Below are positions 24,500-36,400 of a stretch of DNA of 64,000 nucleotides, piece after piece. The notes beneath the pieces were generated by a model. It did not search any database. It saw nothing but the letters and a program-made list of their open reading frames with translations, and was not told the DNA's origin. A program made the position numbers and the translations under genes. Origin of the DNA: Chimonanthus salicifolius (taxonomy: Eukaryota; Streptophyta; Magnoliopsida; Laurales; Calycanthaceae); contig CM023535.1 in the NCBI GenBank assembly GCA_013350335.1, positions 33,884,991 through 33,948,990 on the forward strand, in the 5' to 3' direction. How positions within the stretch are numbered: the first letter of the stretch is position 1; each line of letters starts with the position of its first letter.

Positions 24500-27193
24500 T
24501 TAAGACAAACTCGTACCTTTTTGGCAAGTGAACAGGCCAGGGTACAGCTTCCGCATCGTTGATTCTGGTTCCCACGTCTCGTGTTGCACGTCGCGATGTT
24601 GCCACATCACTCGTACTAGAGGAATAGACTTCCGCCTGAGCTCTTGAGTTCGATGTCCTTGTATCTTTACTAGCACTTCTTCGAAAGTTAGGTCCTCTGA
24701 GACTTCAATGTCTTCAAAGCTTATCACATGCGATGGATCAGGCTCGTACTTCTTTAACATAGACACGTGAAATGTACTATGCACTCTTTCCATAGTTTGA
24801 GAAAGATCCAACTGATAGCCCACTTCCCCTATTCTCTTCAAGATTTCAAAGGGTCCAACATATCGAGGTAATAGTTTTCCCTTGCGCCCAAACTTTTGCA
24901 CTCCATGACGTGGTGTCACACGAAAGAAAACTTGGTCGCCAACTGTAAACTCCAAAGGTCTTTGCCTTTTGTCAGCATAACTCTTTTGTCTGCTCTGGAC
25001 TGTCTTGAGACGCTGTCTTATCACTTCAACTTGTTCGGACATCTCACGCACTAGATCCGGTCCCAAAAGTGCTTTGTCTCCTACCTCTGTCCAACAAAGA
25101 GGCGACTTGCAAGGTCTACCATACAGAGCTTCGTAGGGTGCCATCTGTACACTGGAGTGATAATTGTTGTTGTAGACAAATTCGATTAAAGCCAAGTGAT
25201 CTTCCCAACTTCCCTGCATATCCATAATACAAGCTCTTAGCATATCCTCAAAGGTTTGGATGGTTCTCTTTGATTGACCATCCGTCTGAGAATGAAAAGT
25301 AGTGCTGAAGCATAGCTTAGTCCCCAACTCCTCTTGCAATTCCTGCCAAAATCTTGATACAAACCTAGGATCTCTATCAGATACAATAGATACAGGTACT
25401 CCATGCAATCTGACTACCTCCTTTAAATACAATCTACTTAGAGTAGTCAAGGAATCAATCTTCTTGATCAGCAGAAAGTGAGCTGATTTCGTCAATCGGT
25501 CGACTATTACCCAAATAGCGTCGATCTTCTTGGAAGACTTCGGGAATTCAGTCATAAAGTCCATCGTGATGTGCTTCCATTTCCATTCGGCCACTTCTAA
25601 AGGTTGCATCTTTCCACCAGGTCGTTGATGTTCTACTTTTACTTGTTGAGAAGTCAGACACTTTGATACAAAATCTGCTACATCTCGCTTCATACCTTTT
25701 CACCAGAACAGTCGCCGCAAGTCGTGATATATCTTTATACCACCAGGATGCACTGCAAAACGAGAACGATGAAAGTGGTCATGCACCTTTCTTCTGCACT
25801 CGTCTGACTTTGGTACGAAAAGTTTGTCTCTGAACGTTAGACCTCCGTGAGCCTTGATCTTCCACTCTTCCAGGGTTGCTCCTCCTGAAAGTTGAGTCGC
25901 CAACTCCTTTGCTTCTAGGTCGTTCTGTTGTCTTTCCATCACCAATCTGATTACCTCGGGTTGCAAAACCAAACTGTGGATTCTTACAGACCCGTTCCCT
26001 TCGATCAGCTCCAGATCAAACTCTAACAAAACTTTTAACATCTTCCACTGCAAGGATACCATCCTCGCCACGTTGCCGTGTGATTTCCTGCTTAAGGCAT
26101 CGGCCACTACGTTGGTTTTTCCTGGGTGATAGGAGAGACTGAAGTCGTAATCTCCCAAGTACTACATCCATCTCCGCTGTGTCATATTCAGGTCCTTCTG
26201 AGTGAAGATATACTTGAGACTGTGGTGATCAAAAAACACATTGAGTTTTTCACCATACAAGTAATGCCTCCACAACTTCAACGAGAAGACAACGGCTGCC
26301 AACTCCAAATCATGAGTCGGGTAGTTTTGCTCATGCCCCTTCAGCTGTCTGGAACCATAAGCTACCACCTTCCCTTCTTGCATCATCACACATCCCAAAC
26401 CAAACTTACACGCATTGCAATACACATTGTAACCTCGTCCTTGTTCGGGTATTATCAAAACTGGAGACGTAGTCAACTTCTCCTTCAGCTCCTAGAATGC
26501 TCTTTCACAAGCCTCGCTCCACTTGAACTTAACGTTCTTTCTTGTCAGCCGAGTCATCGGCACAGCGATCTAGGAGAAGTGTGGGATAAACTTTCGGTAA
26601 TATCCCGCTAATCCCAGAAAGCTTTTGATCTCGAACACGTTCTTGGGACTTTCCCAAGTCTTCATTTTTTCCACCTTTGCTGGATCTACCGAGATCCCTC
26701 TTGGAGACACCACGTGTCCAAGAAACTGCACTTGAGTCAACCAAAACTCGTACTTGCTCAGCTTAGCGTACAACTGATGATCTCGAAGAGTCTGAAGAAC
26801 AATGCGCAGATGACGCTCGTGCTCCTCCTCGGACGACGAAAAGATCAAGATATCGTCTATGAAGACTATCACAAACTCTCTCAGGTACGGTCAGGAAAAC
26901 GCGATTCATCAAGTTCATAAACATGGCTGGCGCGTTGGTCAAACCGAAAGACATCACCACAAACTCGTACAAACCATACTGCGTTCGGAATGTAGTCTTA
27001 GGAATGTCTTCCTTTCGAATCCGCAACTGATGGTAAGTAGACCTCAGATCGATTTTTGAAAAACATCTCGATCCTTTCAAAAGATAGTCGTTTATTCTAG
27101 GCAAAGAATACTTATTCTTAATAGTTACTTGGTAAAGTCGCCGATAATCTATACACATTCTCATCGATCCATCTTTCTTTTTCACAAAGAGAG
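24500..27193 (-). pseudogene. Element A pol: RT, RNase H, integrase, chromodomain (broken)
   Basis: Read leftward, the order is: RT ([33 protein letters not shown], then the intact FIDDIL active site near 26860), RNase H ([23 protein letters not shown]), integrase zinc region, catalytic core (TMDF, SDRDPRF, QTDGQSKRTIQ) and a chromodomain ending in TWEPESTMRKLYPGLF. Defects: a frameshift before FIDDIL, stops between RT and RNase H, a stop before YLGDYDF (near 26160), TGA at 25697-25699, CLTS in place of CLTC, Asn for the RNase H Asp (26414-26416), and Lys for the integrase catalytic Glu (25268-25270). Solo LTR S3 separates this part from the RT N-terminus. Inactive. Confidence 0.93.
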
Positions 27194-30100
27194 TGTAACG
27201 CCCGCCCCTTTTCAACATAAAGTAAGAGTACATTTTTTTTTTTTTAAAATAAAAGTGACAAAGGGCGCAGACATCACGACGCGAGTTGAGTTCCGAGCTT
27301 CTAAAGCCCGGCCCTTAACTGGCCAACCCTACGCGTGCGTGGAACTAAGTCCACGAGTACGGTTCACGCGTAGAAAGTAAGCTCGCGGAATATAAAATTA
27401 CATGCGGAATGATAATAGAGACTATCCTACCAATTTTCAGATAGCAGGGAAGAAACATCAGTATAGTTACTAAAATGCCATTAAACTGTATTGTCCAAAA
27501 TAAAATCTAAACATAGCAAGCCATCTAAGTTGTTACATTCCGACAAGCTAGTTTACTCAATTTACATTTCCAAAATGAAATAATTCAACTTAAGCAAAAT
27601 AACTAGTCCGCCTTCCCAAGCTCCTAAGCTTGGCTTCCGTCTCGCCCTTCCGGTCCGCCATCTCCTACATTGTCAGCTAGGGTAGAAGTAGGGCGTTAGA
27701 CCACGCGCCCAGTAGGACTCCGAGTAGGGCTAGCACATGGATTAGTAATAACCGCATACAGATAATAACCCAATGGAAGCTGATAAACCATCATATAATG
27801 AAACTATAAAGTAAATGCCATGTCATGGGTGTCTATTTTATGCATCCCACCCATCATCCAAACCATATAATATAATATCCCTCTTGACGGAACAAACCTC
27901 GTCAAGGTATCACCATGCCTGTTTTCGGTCGCCCCGACGGAGCATGGACTCCGGTTATCAAAATATCCCCATGCCTGTTTTTCGGTCGCCCCGACGGAGC
28001 ATGGACTCCGGTTTGTTTATTTTTTTCCGCCCATGCCATGCATGAGATGTAATGCATTATGCTATGTAATATTTATAACTCATAACCTTAAGATATCATA
28101 CATAGCCTTAATTTATAATGCATAACCTTAATCATAGTTCATAGCCATTAAATAAAATCCATCTTAAACATAGCATCCATAATCGTAAAAAAACCCATCA
28201 TAAGATAAATACTAAAATCAATAAAATATGACAAAAATACCATCACACATCCATGGCTTACAAATAGGTAGGAATCCTACCGAATACCGACTAGCGTCCT
28301 TTTTCGCTTCCGTCAGATAATCCGGTCACCGATCACGCACCGCCTGCGATGTCCGGTACCTTATTATACATTATCAATTAGTCCATGTTTTTTAACCATT
28401 ATTAAGTCCATTAATCATACCTTAGTGGGATTCGGCCATACATCATGACCAAACTTCACTAACTAGGTTTTGTGGGTCCCACGTCATCTATTAAACCCAT
28501 CAATCTTCCCATTTTCCATGGCTTTTTAAACCCATTTAAAATTTGTAACACATTACCATAGGGTTATTACATTAGATCCCCTAAGTCCATGATCAATTTC
28601 CATGGAACTCTTGAATTTGACCACTAATTACGGTTTTGCCACTACCTCATCTTTCATGCTTAATCACTCATTTATCCATGCATGATTAAGTCCATAATTG
28701 ATCATAAACTTAGATCCCCAACTTAGGTCCATTAATTACCCATTGACCCATGTCACATAGCCATTAAAATTAACCATTTTATTAACCTAACCCTCATTCA
28801 TTTAAACCCATACAAAATCCCACACTTAACCCTTTAGATGGGTAATGAATCATGGTTTCAAAATACCTCATTCATCAACTCTTCCCATGGGATTTAGCTC
28901 ATACATTTAAAATACAATGAATCCATTACCCATTCATACTCTTTGGAGACCATGAACATCACTCATCCTCCAATTTAACCCACCAAAATGGATCACAATT
29001 GGGCCATGGGTTCGGCCATACACCATGGCCGAACCCATGGTGTCCTTTCCCCATTTTTCTTGGGTCCATTGTTACACATTTGGGTTTATCACAAATCCCT
29101 CCATGAAGGGTTTAATTCATACACTGAAAACCATCATCTTTAGCTACATTAGAGTCCATTACAAATATCAATGCTAAAACCATTTTCGAGTCCATCAACA
29201 CCACCAACATTCCCATTTACTTTCCATTATTCACAACCCTTCATTCCACCATTTGATCACCATAGGGTTCGGCCATACACCATGGCCGAACCCATGGCTC
29301 AAGGTTCACTTCCTCCATGCATTTCAATGCCATAAACCCCTTTGCATTTTCATCATAAAACCATTTTACAACTTACTCCCATTCATTCATCTACAACTAT
29401 AATTTTCATTAGCTAAAAACCCTCATTGTCTTCCATCTTTTTGAAACCCTAATTATTTAAATCCAATACCAAATCACCCACCATGGGGTTCGGCCATACC
29501 ACATGGCCGAATCCTATGGCCCATGATTTTCTTCCAATCATCCAATTCTATGCTTAATTTCATAAATTACCCAATGCACATGATCCAAGTATTTATTTCT
29601 TTTCCCCTAACAACCCTAATTTTTCTCCATTAGGGTTTCCATTTGATGGATTTAAAATCCATAGCATAAATTTACTTGACTACCATTAAATTCACAAAAT
29701 AAAACCCAAATCTTAAACCCTAAAATCCAAAATTTCTTGTTTAAGAAATACTCACCATCCGACGTCTCCTCCGATTTCCGCCGCTCCCGTCGGTCTCCGT
29801 AGCCTCCTCTCTCTTTCCTCTTGATCTTTGATAGGTCAAGATTCTTGATTAATGGTGGCAATCCCCAACCCTAGAATTGGCCAAGGTAAGTTTTGTGTGA
29901 GAAAGAGAGAGAGGAAAATTATAAGAGGGAAGATAATAACCCTTTACCTTAGAGTGATTTCTCTCAAAATTCCACTTCTTTCTTCTCTCCTTTTCTTCTC
30001 TTTTCCTTAACTCTCTTTCTCTCCTTCACTTGGATGTAGGGGACGACCATGGGAGAGTGAAAATGGAGAGAGTTGAATGAAAAGAGAATGGGAAAAGACA

Positions 30101-30809
30101 TCAAGGCTTATCCCCATTTTTTTTTTTTACTTTACATTAATTACCTTCACCAACCTTAAGATATTTTTGAGATTTTTAAGTTGCTTTATGGCTTATAACT
30201 CCACCCCTCTAAGTCCCAACGTGTTCTATTTTTTGAGTTTGGGATGAGGTGAGTCTTCACTTCATGGGCCCCCTTTGACCACTCTTAACTACCATTTTAA
30301 ATAATTTAATTATTTAATTACTTAGTTACTTTAATTCCCATGTACTTATTTAAATCACCTTAGGTTAATTCATTATACTTAACCTATGTCCATTATTCCA
30401 CCCATGGTAGACCAAATCAACCATAGTGGTCGGCCCCACCAAACCTTGGGTCCACACTTGGCCACATCACCATTGTTTAATTCCAAATAACTTAGGTGAT
30501 TTAACATCATTGAATTCACTCTAAGTGGATTACCATTGGGCCTATGGCCCAATTACATTTCCATCTAACCCATTTACCTTAGAGCATAACCATCTTGACC
30601 CATTGGGTCCCAAATGGGTATTTGACCTAATTTGACCATTCTTGACCCATTTAAATAAATTTAAATCCAAACCATAGTCTATTGGGCCACACTTGGGCCT
30701 TTATCCAATTTTGGCCCATTTACCATTTACTCCACCAATTTTCTAATTTCCATCATTAACATAAATAATATTCACATTTATATTAATTCCAAAATTCTGA
30801 GACCTTACA
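27194..30809 (-). mobile_element. Solo LTR S3 (3616 bp) inside A's pol
   Basis: It begins TGTAACGCCCGCCCC and ends GAGACCTTACA. The flanks GAGAG (27189-27193 and 30810-30814) are a perfect target duplication, and removing the LTR with one GAGAG brings the two RT halves back into frame. Sequence and module order are closest to element C's LTR. It contains inverted repeats at 28424 (decayed), 29004, 29261 and 29482, paired CGGTCGCCCCGACGGAGCAT units at 27914 and 27970, and a TTGACG/CGTCAA stem at 27884-27905. Confidence 0.92.
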
Positions 30810-32654
30810 GAGAGCAGGTGCACCCCAAGGCGAATTGCTCTGACGGATAAAATTGAGTCTAAGAAGCTCATCTACCTGCGTAGCTAGCTCTCTCTGTTCA
30901 GCCAGCGCCATCTGATAAGGTGCCATGGAAATTGGAGATGTTCCTAGCTGTAGGTCTATAACAAACTCTATCTCTCGGCGTGGAGGTAGCCCAGCTAACT
31001 GGTTAGGAAACACATCCATAAACTCACACACCACCCGAGGAGCAACAGACCCTACACCACCTACATCTTCCCAACCCATGCTCACCACCACACTACCGGG
31101 ATACAACATAAGGCCAGAGAAAGTGACTCTCATCGTCTCATAGGGTACCAACTTCTCCATAAAACTTTCATTGGTTGAAGAGACCCCAAAAATTCTCCTC
31201 TGAGAACAGTCGATTAAAACCTCAAAAACTGACAACCAGTCCATGCCAAAGATGATGTCAAAGTCCGTGATTTCCAAAATCAGAAAATCATAGGACAACT
31301 CTACACCACTAATCCTCAAAATGCACAATCTACACTTTTGGTTCACCAAAGCTCTTTTTCCCAAGGGTGATATTACCATTAGCGGATTAGCTACTTCTAA
31401 TGGTTTCAAATCCAATTTATCACAACAAGCTCTAGAAATAAAAGAATGTGAAGCACCGGTGTCGAAAATCACTCGTGCCAAAAGACTGAAAAGAGTAAGG
31501 GTACCTTCCATCACCGTATTCTCCATTGGCTCCTCCTTCTGAGTCCCAATCGTGTAGACTCTCCCCTGAGTAGTCTGAGGACGACCCTGTCCTCTCCCCT
31601 GACTGTTCCGAGGTGGTCCATTCCTAGGTGCCACTGAGCCTCTACAGGTTTGCTGAGAACCTCTGCCAACGGATGGTTGTGCCAAGAAAAAAGATGCTCC
31701 TGCTCCTTGCGAAGGTGCGGCTTTACCGAGATAGGGGCAGTCCCTAAACAGGTGCCCGGTCTGCTTGCAATGGTAGCACGTCTTTTCCCCTCCTGTTGGG
31801 CAAAACTTAAAAGTATGCCCAGGTTGGTTGCAAGTGTAGCACACGAATTGTCGAGTATCAGACCGACTCGACTGTCCCGCACTAGGTTGGCTCTTTTTGA
31901 AGAATGGCCTCTTTTGGTTGAATTTAGCTTTCTTGTTGGAGGAAGGTTTCTGGAAGTTGTTGGCGCTCCTGTTGATGGAATCCTCCGCTTCCACCTTCGA
32001 AGCCCGACCGATGATCTCCTCCAAGGTGTTGAAAGTTAAACCGGCCATTTACCGCTGAAGAAAAGGTTGGAGTCCATTCTCGAAGTGTTGTATCTTCTCC
32101 TCCTCGTTCACCGTAATCCAGGGCAGAAACTGCATTAGATCGATGAACCTCATGGCATACTGCGCCACTGAGTCAGAGCCCTGCTGGATATTGAGGAATT
32201 CTCTCTTCCTCGCTTCCTGGACAGTCTTTGGGAAGTAACGTTGCCAGGAAGGCGACTGAAAACTCTTCTCACGTCATAGGCTCGTGGTTCTGAACCAAAT
32301 TCTTTGCTTCTCACCATTCATAAGCATTCCCCTCCAACTAATACGTCTCCAAAGTTACCCTCAGATCCTCGGCAATGGCTAAAGTATTCAGCATCTGGCT
32401 AATTTGGGTGAGCCAGTTCCTTGCTGCGCTAGAGTCCTCGGTTCCCGAAAAGCTCGTTGGGTGCAGTCGCTTAAACTCTTTCAAAGCCGAGGTGGCTCTC
32501 TCATCTTGCGTTCTGAAGGGAGGGTGTCGCATATTCTCAGCTATTTGCTGGAATGCTTCCATCGCTGCGCGAATGGCTTCATTGGATAAATCGCAAGTTG
32601 GAAGACCAATCCCCTCCCGCGGCAGTTGTTTTCGTTTCTGTTAGGTCCTGACAT
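30810..32654 (-). pseudogene. Element A gag, protease and RT N-terminus (broken)
   Basis: The likely gag ATG is at 32654. A frameshift lies near 32620, a stop near 32338, and another just before the open segment that starts at 32048. That segment carries two zinc knuckles (CYTCNQPGHTFKFC and CYHCKQTGHLFRDC), an Arg/Gly/Gln-rich linker, the aspartic protease motif FDTGASHSFIS, IIFGMDWL, and the start of RT (PPRREIEFVIDL through SPWGAPAL). It is then cut by S3. Gag would form the particle and bind RNA; protease matures the polyprotein. The frame runs a few codons into S3 before stopping. Confidence 0.9.
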
Positions 32655-33009
32655 CTGTTATTTACACTTGTAAATATCACTTAATTATTTAAAAAGCTTG
32701 TTAAGACAAATCACAAAAGTTGCACAATTCATTAGAAATCTCAAAATTGCATTACAATTACAAGGGTCGGTAGGGTTAGAAAACCCTTCAAAATAACAAA
32801 ACATAACTCACAACTCTTACAAAATCTCCCATTTCCCCGACACTCTCTTAACATCTCTAGCCTAATCTTCCGTAGAAGACCCTGCATCATCACCAAAATA
32901 AAAGAAGTTGTCAAGGCATGTCGCTGACATGTGCCCCAACACTCCACGAGTCAAATAGGGTATTATTCCAGGTCCCCCAACATAAAGACAGTTAGTCCTC
33001 CTTCCCTTG
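32655..33009. other. Element A leader between the extra ORF and gag
   Basis: Minus-strand frames here are short (for example 32862-33044) and resemble nothing I know. The region separates the small ORF at 33010-33378 from the gag ATG. Confidence 0.4.
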
Positions 33010-33378
33010 CTAGCGAAGTCCGCAAACAGGGCAAATGACATCAATAGGGTAGGGATAGAAAGTACAGTTGTGCCCCTCCTGTTTGCACAATTCGCACATA
33101 TAATCCGTCAACTCATCCAAAATCGGGGTAGCTGGAGTATACTCGGGCAAGCCTATCTCGCCTATAGATTCTTCTAAGATTGGTACATCTCCCACATTCT
33201 CTTCAGGTACAAAGGCTGGAACCACTTTTACATCTTCGGGTGGTCCTACTGGAATGTCAACACTAACTCCCACATTGCGGTTTGGCATCCTGGAGTCGTT
33301 GGAAGAAGAAACCAGGTCCATAGGACAGCTAGGGGTCCCTCTGTCCCACAACTCGGTATACTCTACATTGCTTGACAT
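33010..33378 (-). CDS. Small acidic ORF between PBS and gag of element A
   Basis: A 122-codon frame starts at the ATG 33378, about 107 bp downstream of the PBS, and ends before gag. It is uninterrupted although every other frame of A is broken. Residues 36-93 are rich in Pro, Val, Glu and Asp. The C-terminus carries C95, C98, H103, C105, C116 and C119 (CELC...H.C...CPVC), a layout that could bind zinc. I do not recognise the family; it is neither gag nor an RT/integrase part. Element C has no counterpart in its leader. It may be an accessory protein, or an open frame surviving by chance. Confidence 0.5.
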   Translation of the reverse strand: MSSNVEYTELWDRGTPSCPMDLVSSSNDSRMPNRNVGVSVDIPVGPPEDVKVVPAFVPEENVGDVPILEESIGEIGLPEYTPATPILDELTDYMCELCKQEGHNCTFYPYPIDVICPVCGLR

Positions 33379-33484
33379 ATCTGTATCACAAAAAACAGAA
33401 GAATGTCAATGACAACTGTAGTTCTAATCCAAAAATAGGTCCAACTATGTTGTAACCCATTACAGTCCTAGAGTTTGAGCCGAA

Positions 33485-33496
33485 TCTCTGATACCA
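33485..33496 (-). other. Primer-binding site of element A
   Basis: On the minus strand TGGTATCAGAGA, separated from the 5' LTR end by about three bases, matches the initiator-Met tRNA complement except for the last base. Confidence 0.85.
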
Positions 33497-33499
33497 AGC

Positions 33500-36400
33500 T
33501 GTGACGCCCCGACCCGAAAAGTGGGCCCAGAACGTCACTGGTTTTTTTTTTTTCGAAACTAATCTCAAGATTCTAACTGGGCCAGATCAACTGTTAGGCC
33601 CAAAGGTCACACATGATCTTAACATGTGGACTCAAACACATACCATAAGTCTACCCAAAGAAAACACAAACACAAACACATAATTCCATGAACGAATTAT
33701 TATTACATCACAACCAGAGTAGCTATGGAACACATAGCAGTTTAATACATCACGTTAATACAAACTAAGTACCACACACGGTACTTTACATAAACAAATG
33801 GTTCAAGGAACCAAAAGACAAAGATAGCGGAATTCCCCTCAATGGGAATCCCAAGGCAACTCAGCAGATTATCCATCCTAAGCTTCATACGGAGGGTTCT
33901 CCTCCTCGAGCACATCTCCTGAAATGTGAATGGTGTAAGCTAACTAGCCCAGTGAAGGAAATATAACAATGCAGTCTAATAAAACATCAGGTTAGTTAAA
34001 TAATCAACATTTGCAATATGATATCTCATGTTTGACAAAAAACTCTCAACATCATTCCATTACTGCTGTCATCCAACGTAACACCTACATACTACGCTGA
34101 GACCATGTATTAAGTCCCGACACGGTCAAAATGCATCCTTGCAAGTACATCTCCAGCCCTCACATGGCCGATACTGACACTCCTAAAGTCAGCAACTGTC
34201 GACACCCCTGGTCCAGTAGACGTAAACCATCTCACACACATGGCCGATATTGGTTCAATAGTCAAGGGCACGTGGAAGCAGTATTACATATCTCATATGA
34301 TCAACATCATAAACATTTACAATTATCATAAGCACTTCTTGTAACACCCCGCCCTTTTCACTCTAATAGTCAAAGTTTATTTTTTTTTATAATAATAAAC
34401 AAGTGATTGGGGCGGGATGTCACGATGCGAGTTAAGTTCGGACTTCTAAAATCCGACCTTAACTGGCCAAGCCCATGTGCGTATGAGCTAAGTCCATAAG
34501 AACTGATCCACACATGGTACCAATAAGACTTGAGAATAAACTTAATCTTAGTCTAACTGCGGGTTGTAATAGATCCTAAGACTACTCCATTTTACATCTT
34601 TAGTTAGCAAAGTACATAATCATATTCTCCAAAATTACTAAAATAACCTTAGACTAACATTCATTCCAAACCATCCAAAATAAACCAAACCATAGTAACT
34701 AGTTAACTACATTATTACATGCCGACATCATCTAACTAACAAATTACATTATCCATATAATTGTCCATAAGTCAATCCATTAAAAGTCCATTCAAAGCCC
34801 AAGCTTCTAGGCTTGGTTTCCTTCACGATCCTCGTTGTTCCCCTTTCCTCCGTCATCCACTAAGGATAGAGATAGGGCGTTAGATCAACGCGCTCAGTAG
34901 GTGTTTCCGATTAGGTCTACCACAAGGTTAGTAACAAAACATGCAAATAATAGAATAATACATGTTCATCAAAATCTCATAAAAACAATGCTATGTTGAA
35001 ATGCACATGTAATGAGTCCCACCCATCACAAATATACATAGCTTCCTCTTGACGGGATTCTCATCGTCAAGGTGCCCCACAGTGGTCTTTCGGACGCCTC
35101 GACAGAGTGTGGCTTCCGGGTTCCTCTTGATGGGATTCTCATCATCAAGATACCCCACAGTGGTCTTTCGGACGCCCCGACGGAGTGTGGCCTCTGGTTT
35201 CCATAATTACCACCCCATGCCATGCATGAGATGTCCATGATTTCATGTCATTTGTAAGTACATCTAAATATACAAAATCACTTTGAAACATAATAACTTA
35301 GCACATAATTCATCAAAATTAAGATAAAACATCAAATATAAGTGTGGTTCAAAAAGGTAGGAAACCTACTCAAAGTTACTTAGATTGACCGCTCTTTTAT
35401 ACCGTCACCCTTTCAAGAAGTCCCATTACCCTATTTATATGGCAGCAAGTCAAACATATGTCCATATCACTTCAAACTTAGTCTAAGTCCCAAAAACCAC
35501 TTTGTGGGGTTCGGCCATACCCCATGGCCGAACCTCACCCACTTAACTTTTGGTCTCTCTTTCCATCATCTTTGATGGTTGATTACTTTCTTATACTAAG
35601 TCCATAGATAAACATATGTGATTCTCAAATCAAAAACATATCATAATCCATAATTTCCAACCATGTTCTTACTCTAACTAACCCATAAAACAGTCCATGG
35701 GGTTCGGCCATACACATGGCCGAACCCTATGGTTTTCCTGATGCAAACCTTCCAATATTTATGCATGGTTTTTGATCAGCAACTTAGCCATAATAACCAC
35801 ATGGTTCAGCCATGCAATAACTGGTCCAAAACAGTAACCTTATCTCCCTTTAAAAATCCTTTAAACCTTCAAAACATAGTATGGTTTTTATCCCTCAAAA
35901 ACCATAAAAATTACCACATTCTTTCATGGGGTTCGGCCATCCAAGTGGCCGAACCCTATGATCCATGTTTTGTCATTTTTAAACAGCATAATGCTTGATC
36001 TGAACCCTTGATAGATTCGGCCATACAATGGCCGGATCATGTTCCCTTAGTCATTCCTTTTAACAAGTGTTTATTGTGCACTTACCAAAACCGCGACTCC
36101 TCCGGTTCTTTCACTTCTTCTTGATCCTCTCCTTAGTCCTTCCTTCCTTCTCCTTTAGCTGAGACTGATCTTGCTTGTAGACTCCTTGAAATGGTTTAGC
36201 CAAAGTATTGATTTGAGAGAGAGAGATAGAACTTTTGGCCTTGGATGATTGTGATAACCTTGATGCCAAACTCCTTTGCTGAATTTTGTCTTGGTGAAAG
36301 GATCAGCCAAGGACTGATTGGTATGAGATACAATCAGCCAATGCCTTTGGTCTTGAGAGGTAAAAACGTCCAAGAGAGGGAGAGAGAGAGAGAGAGTGAA

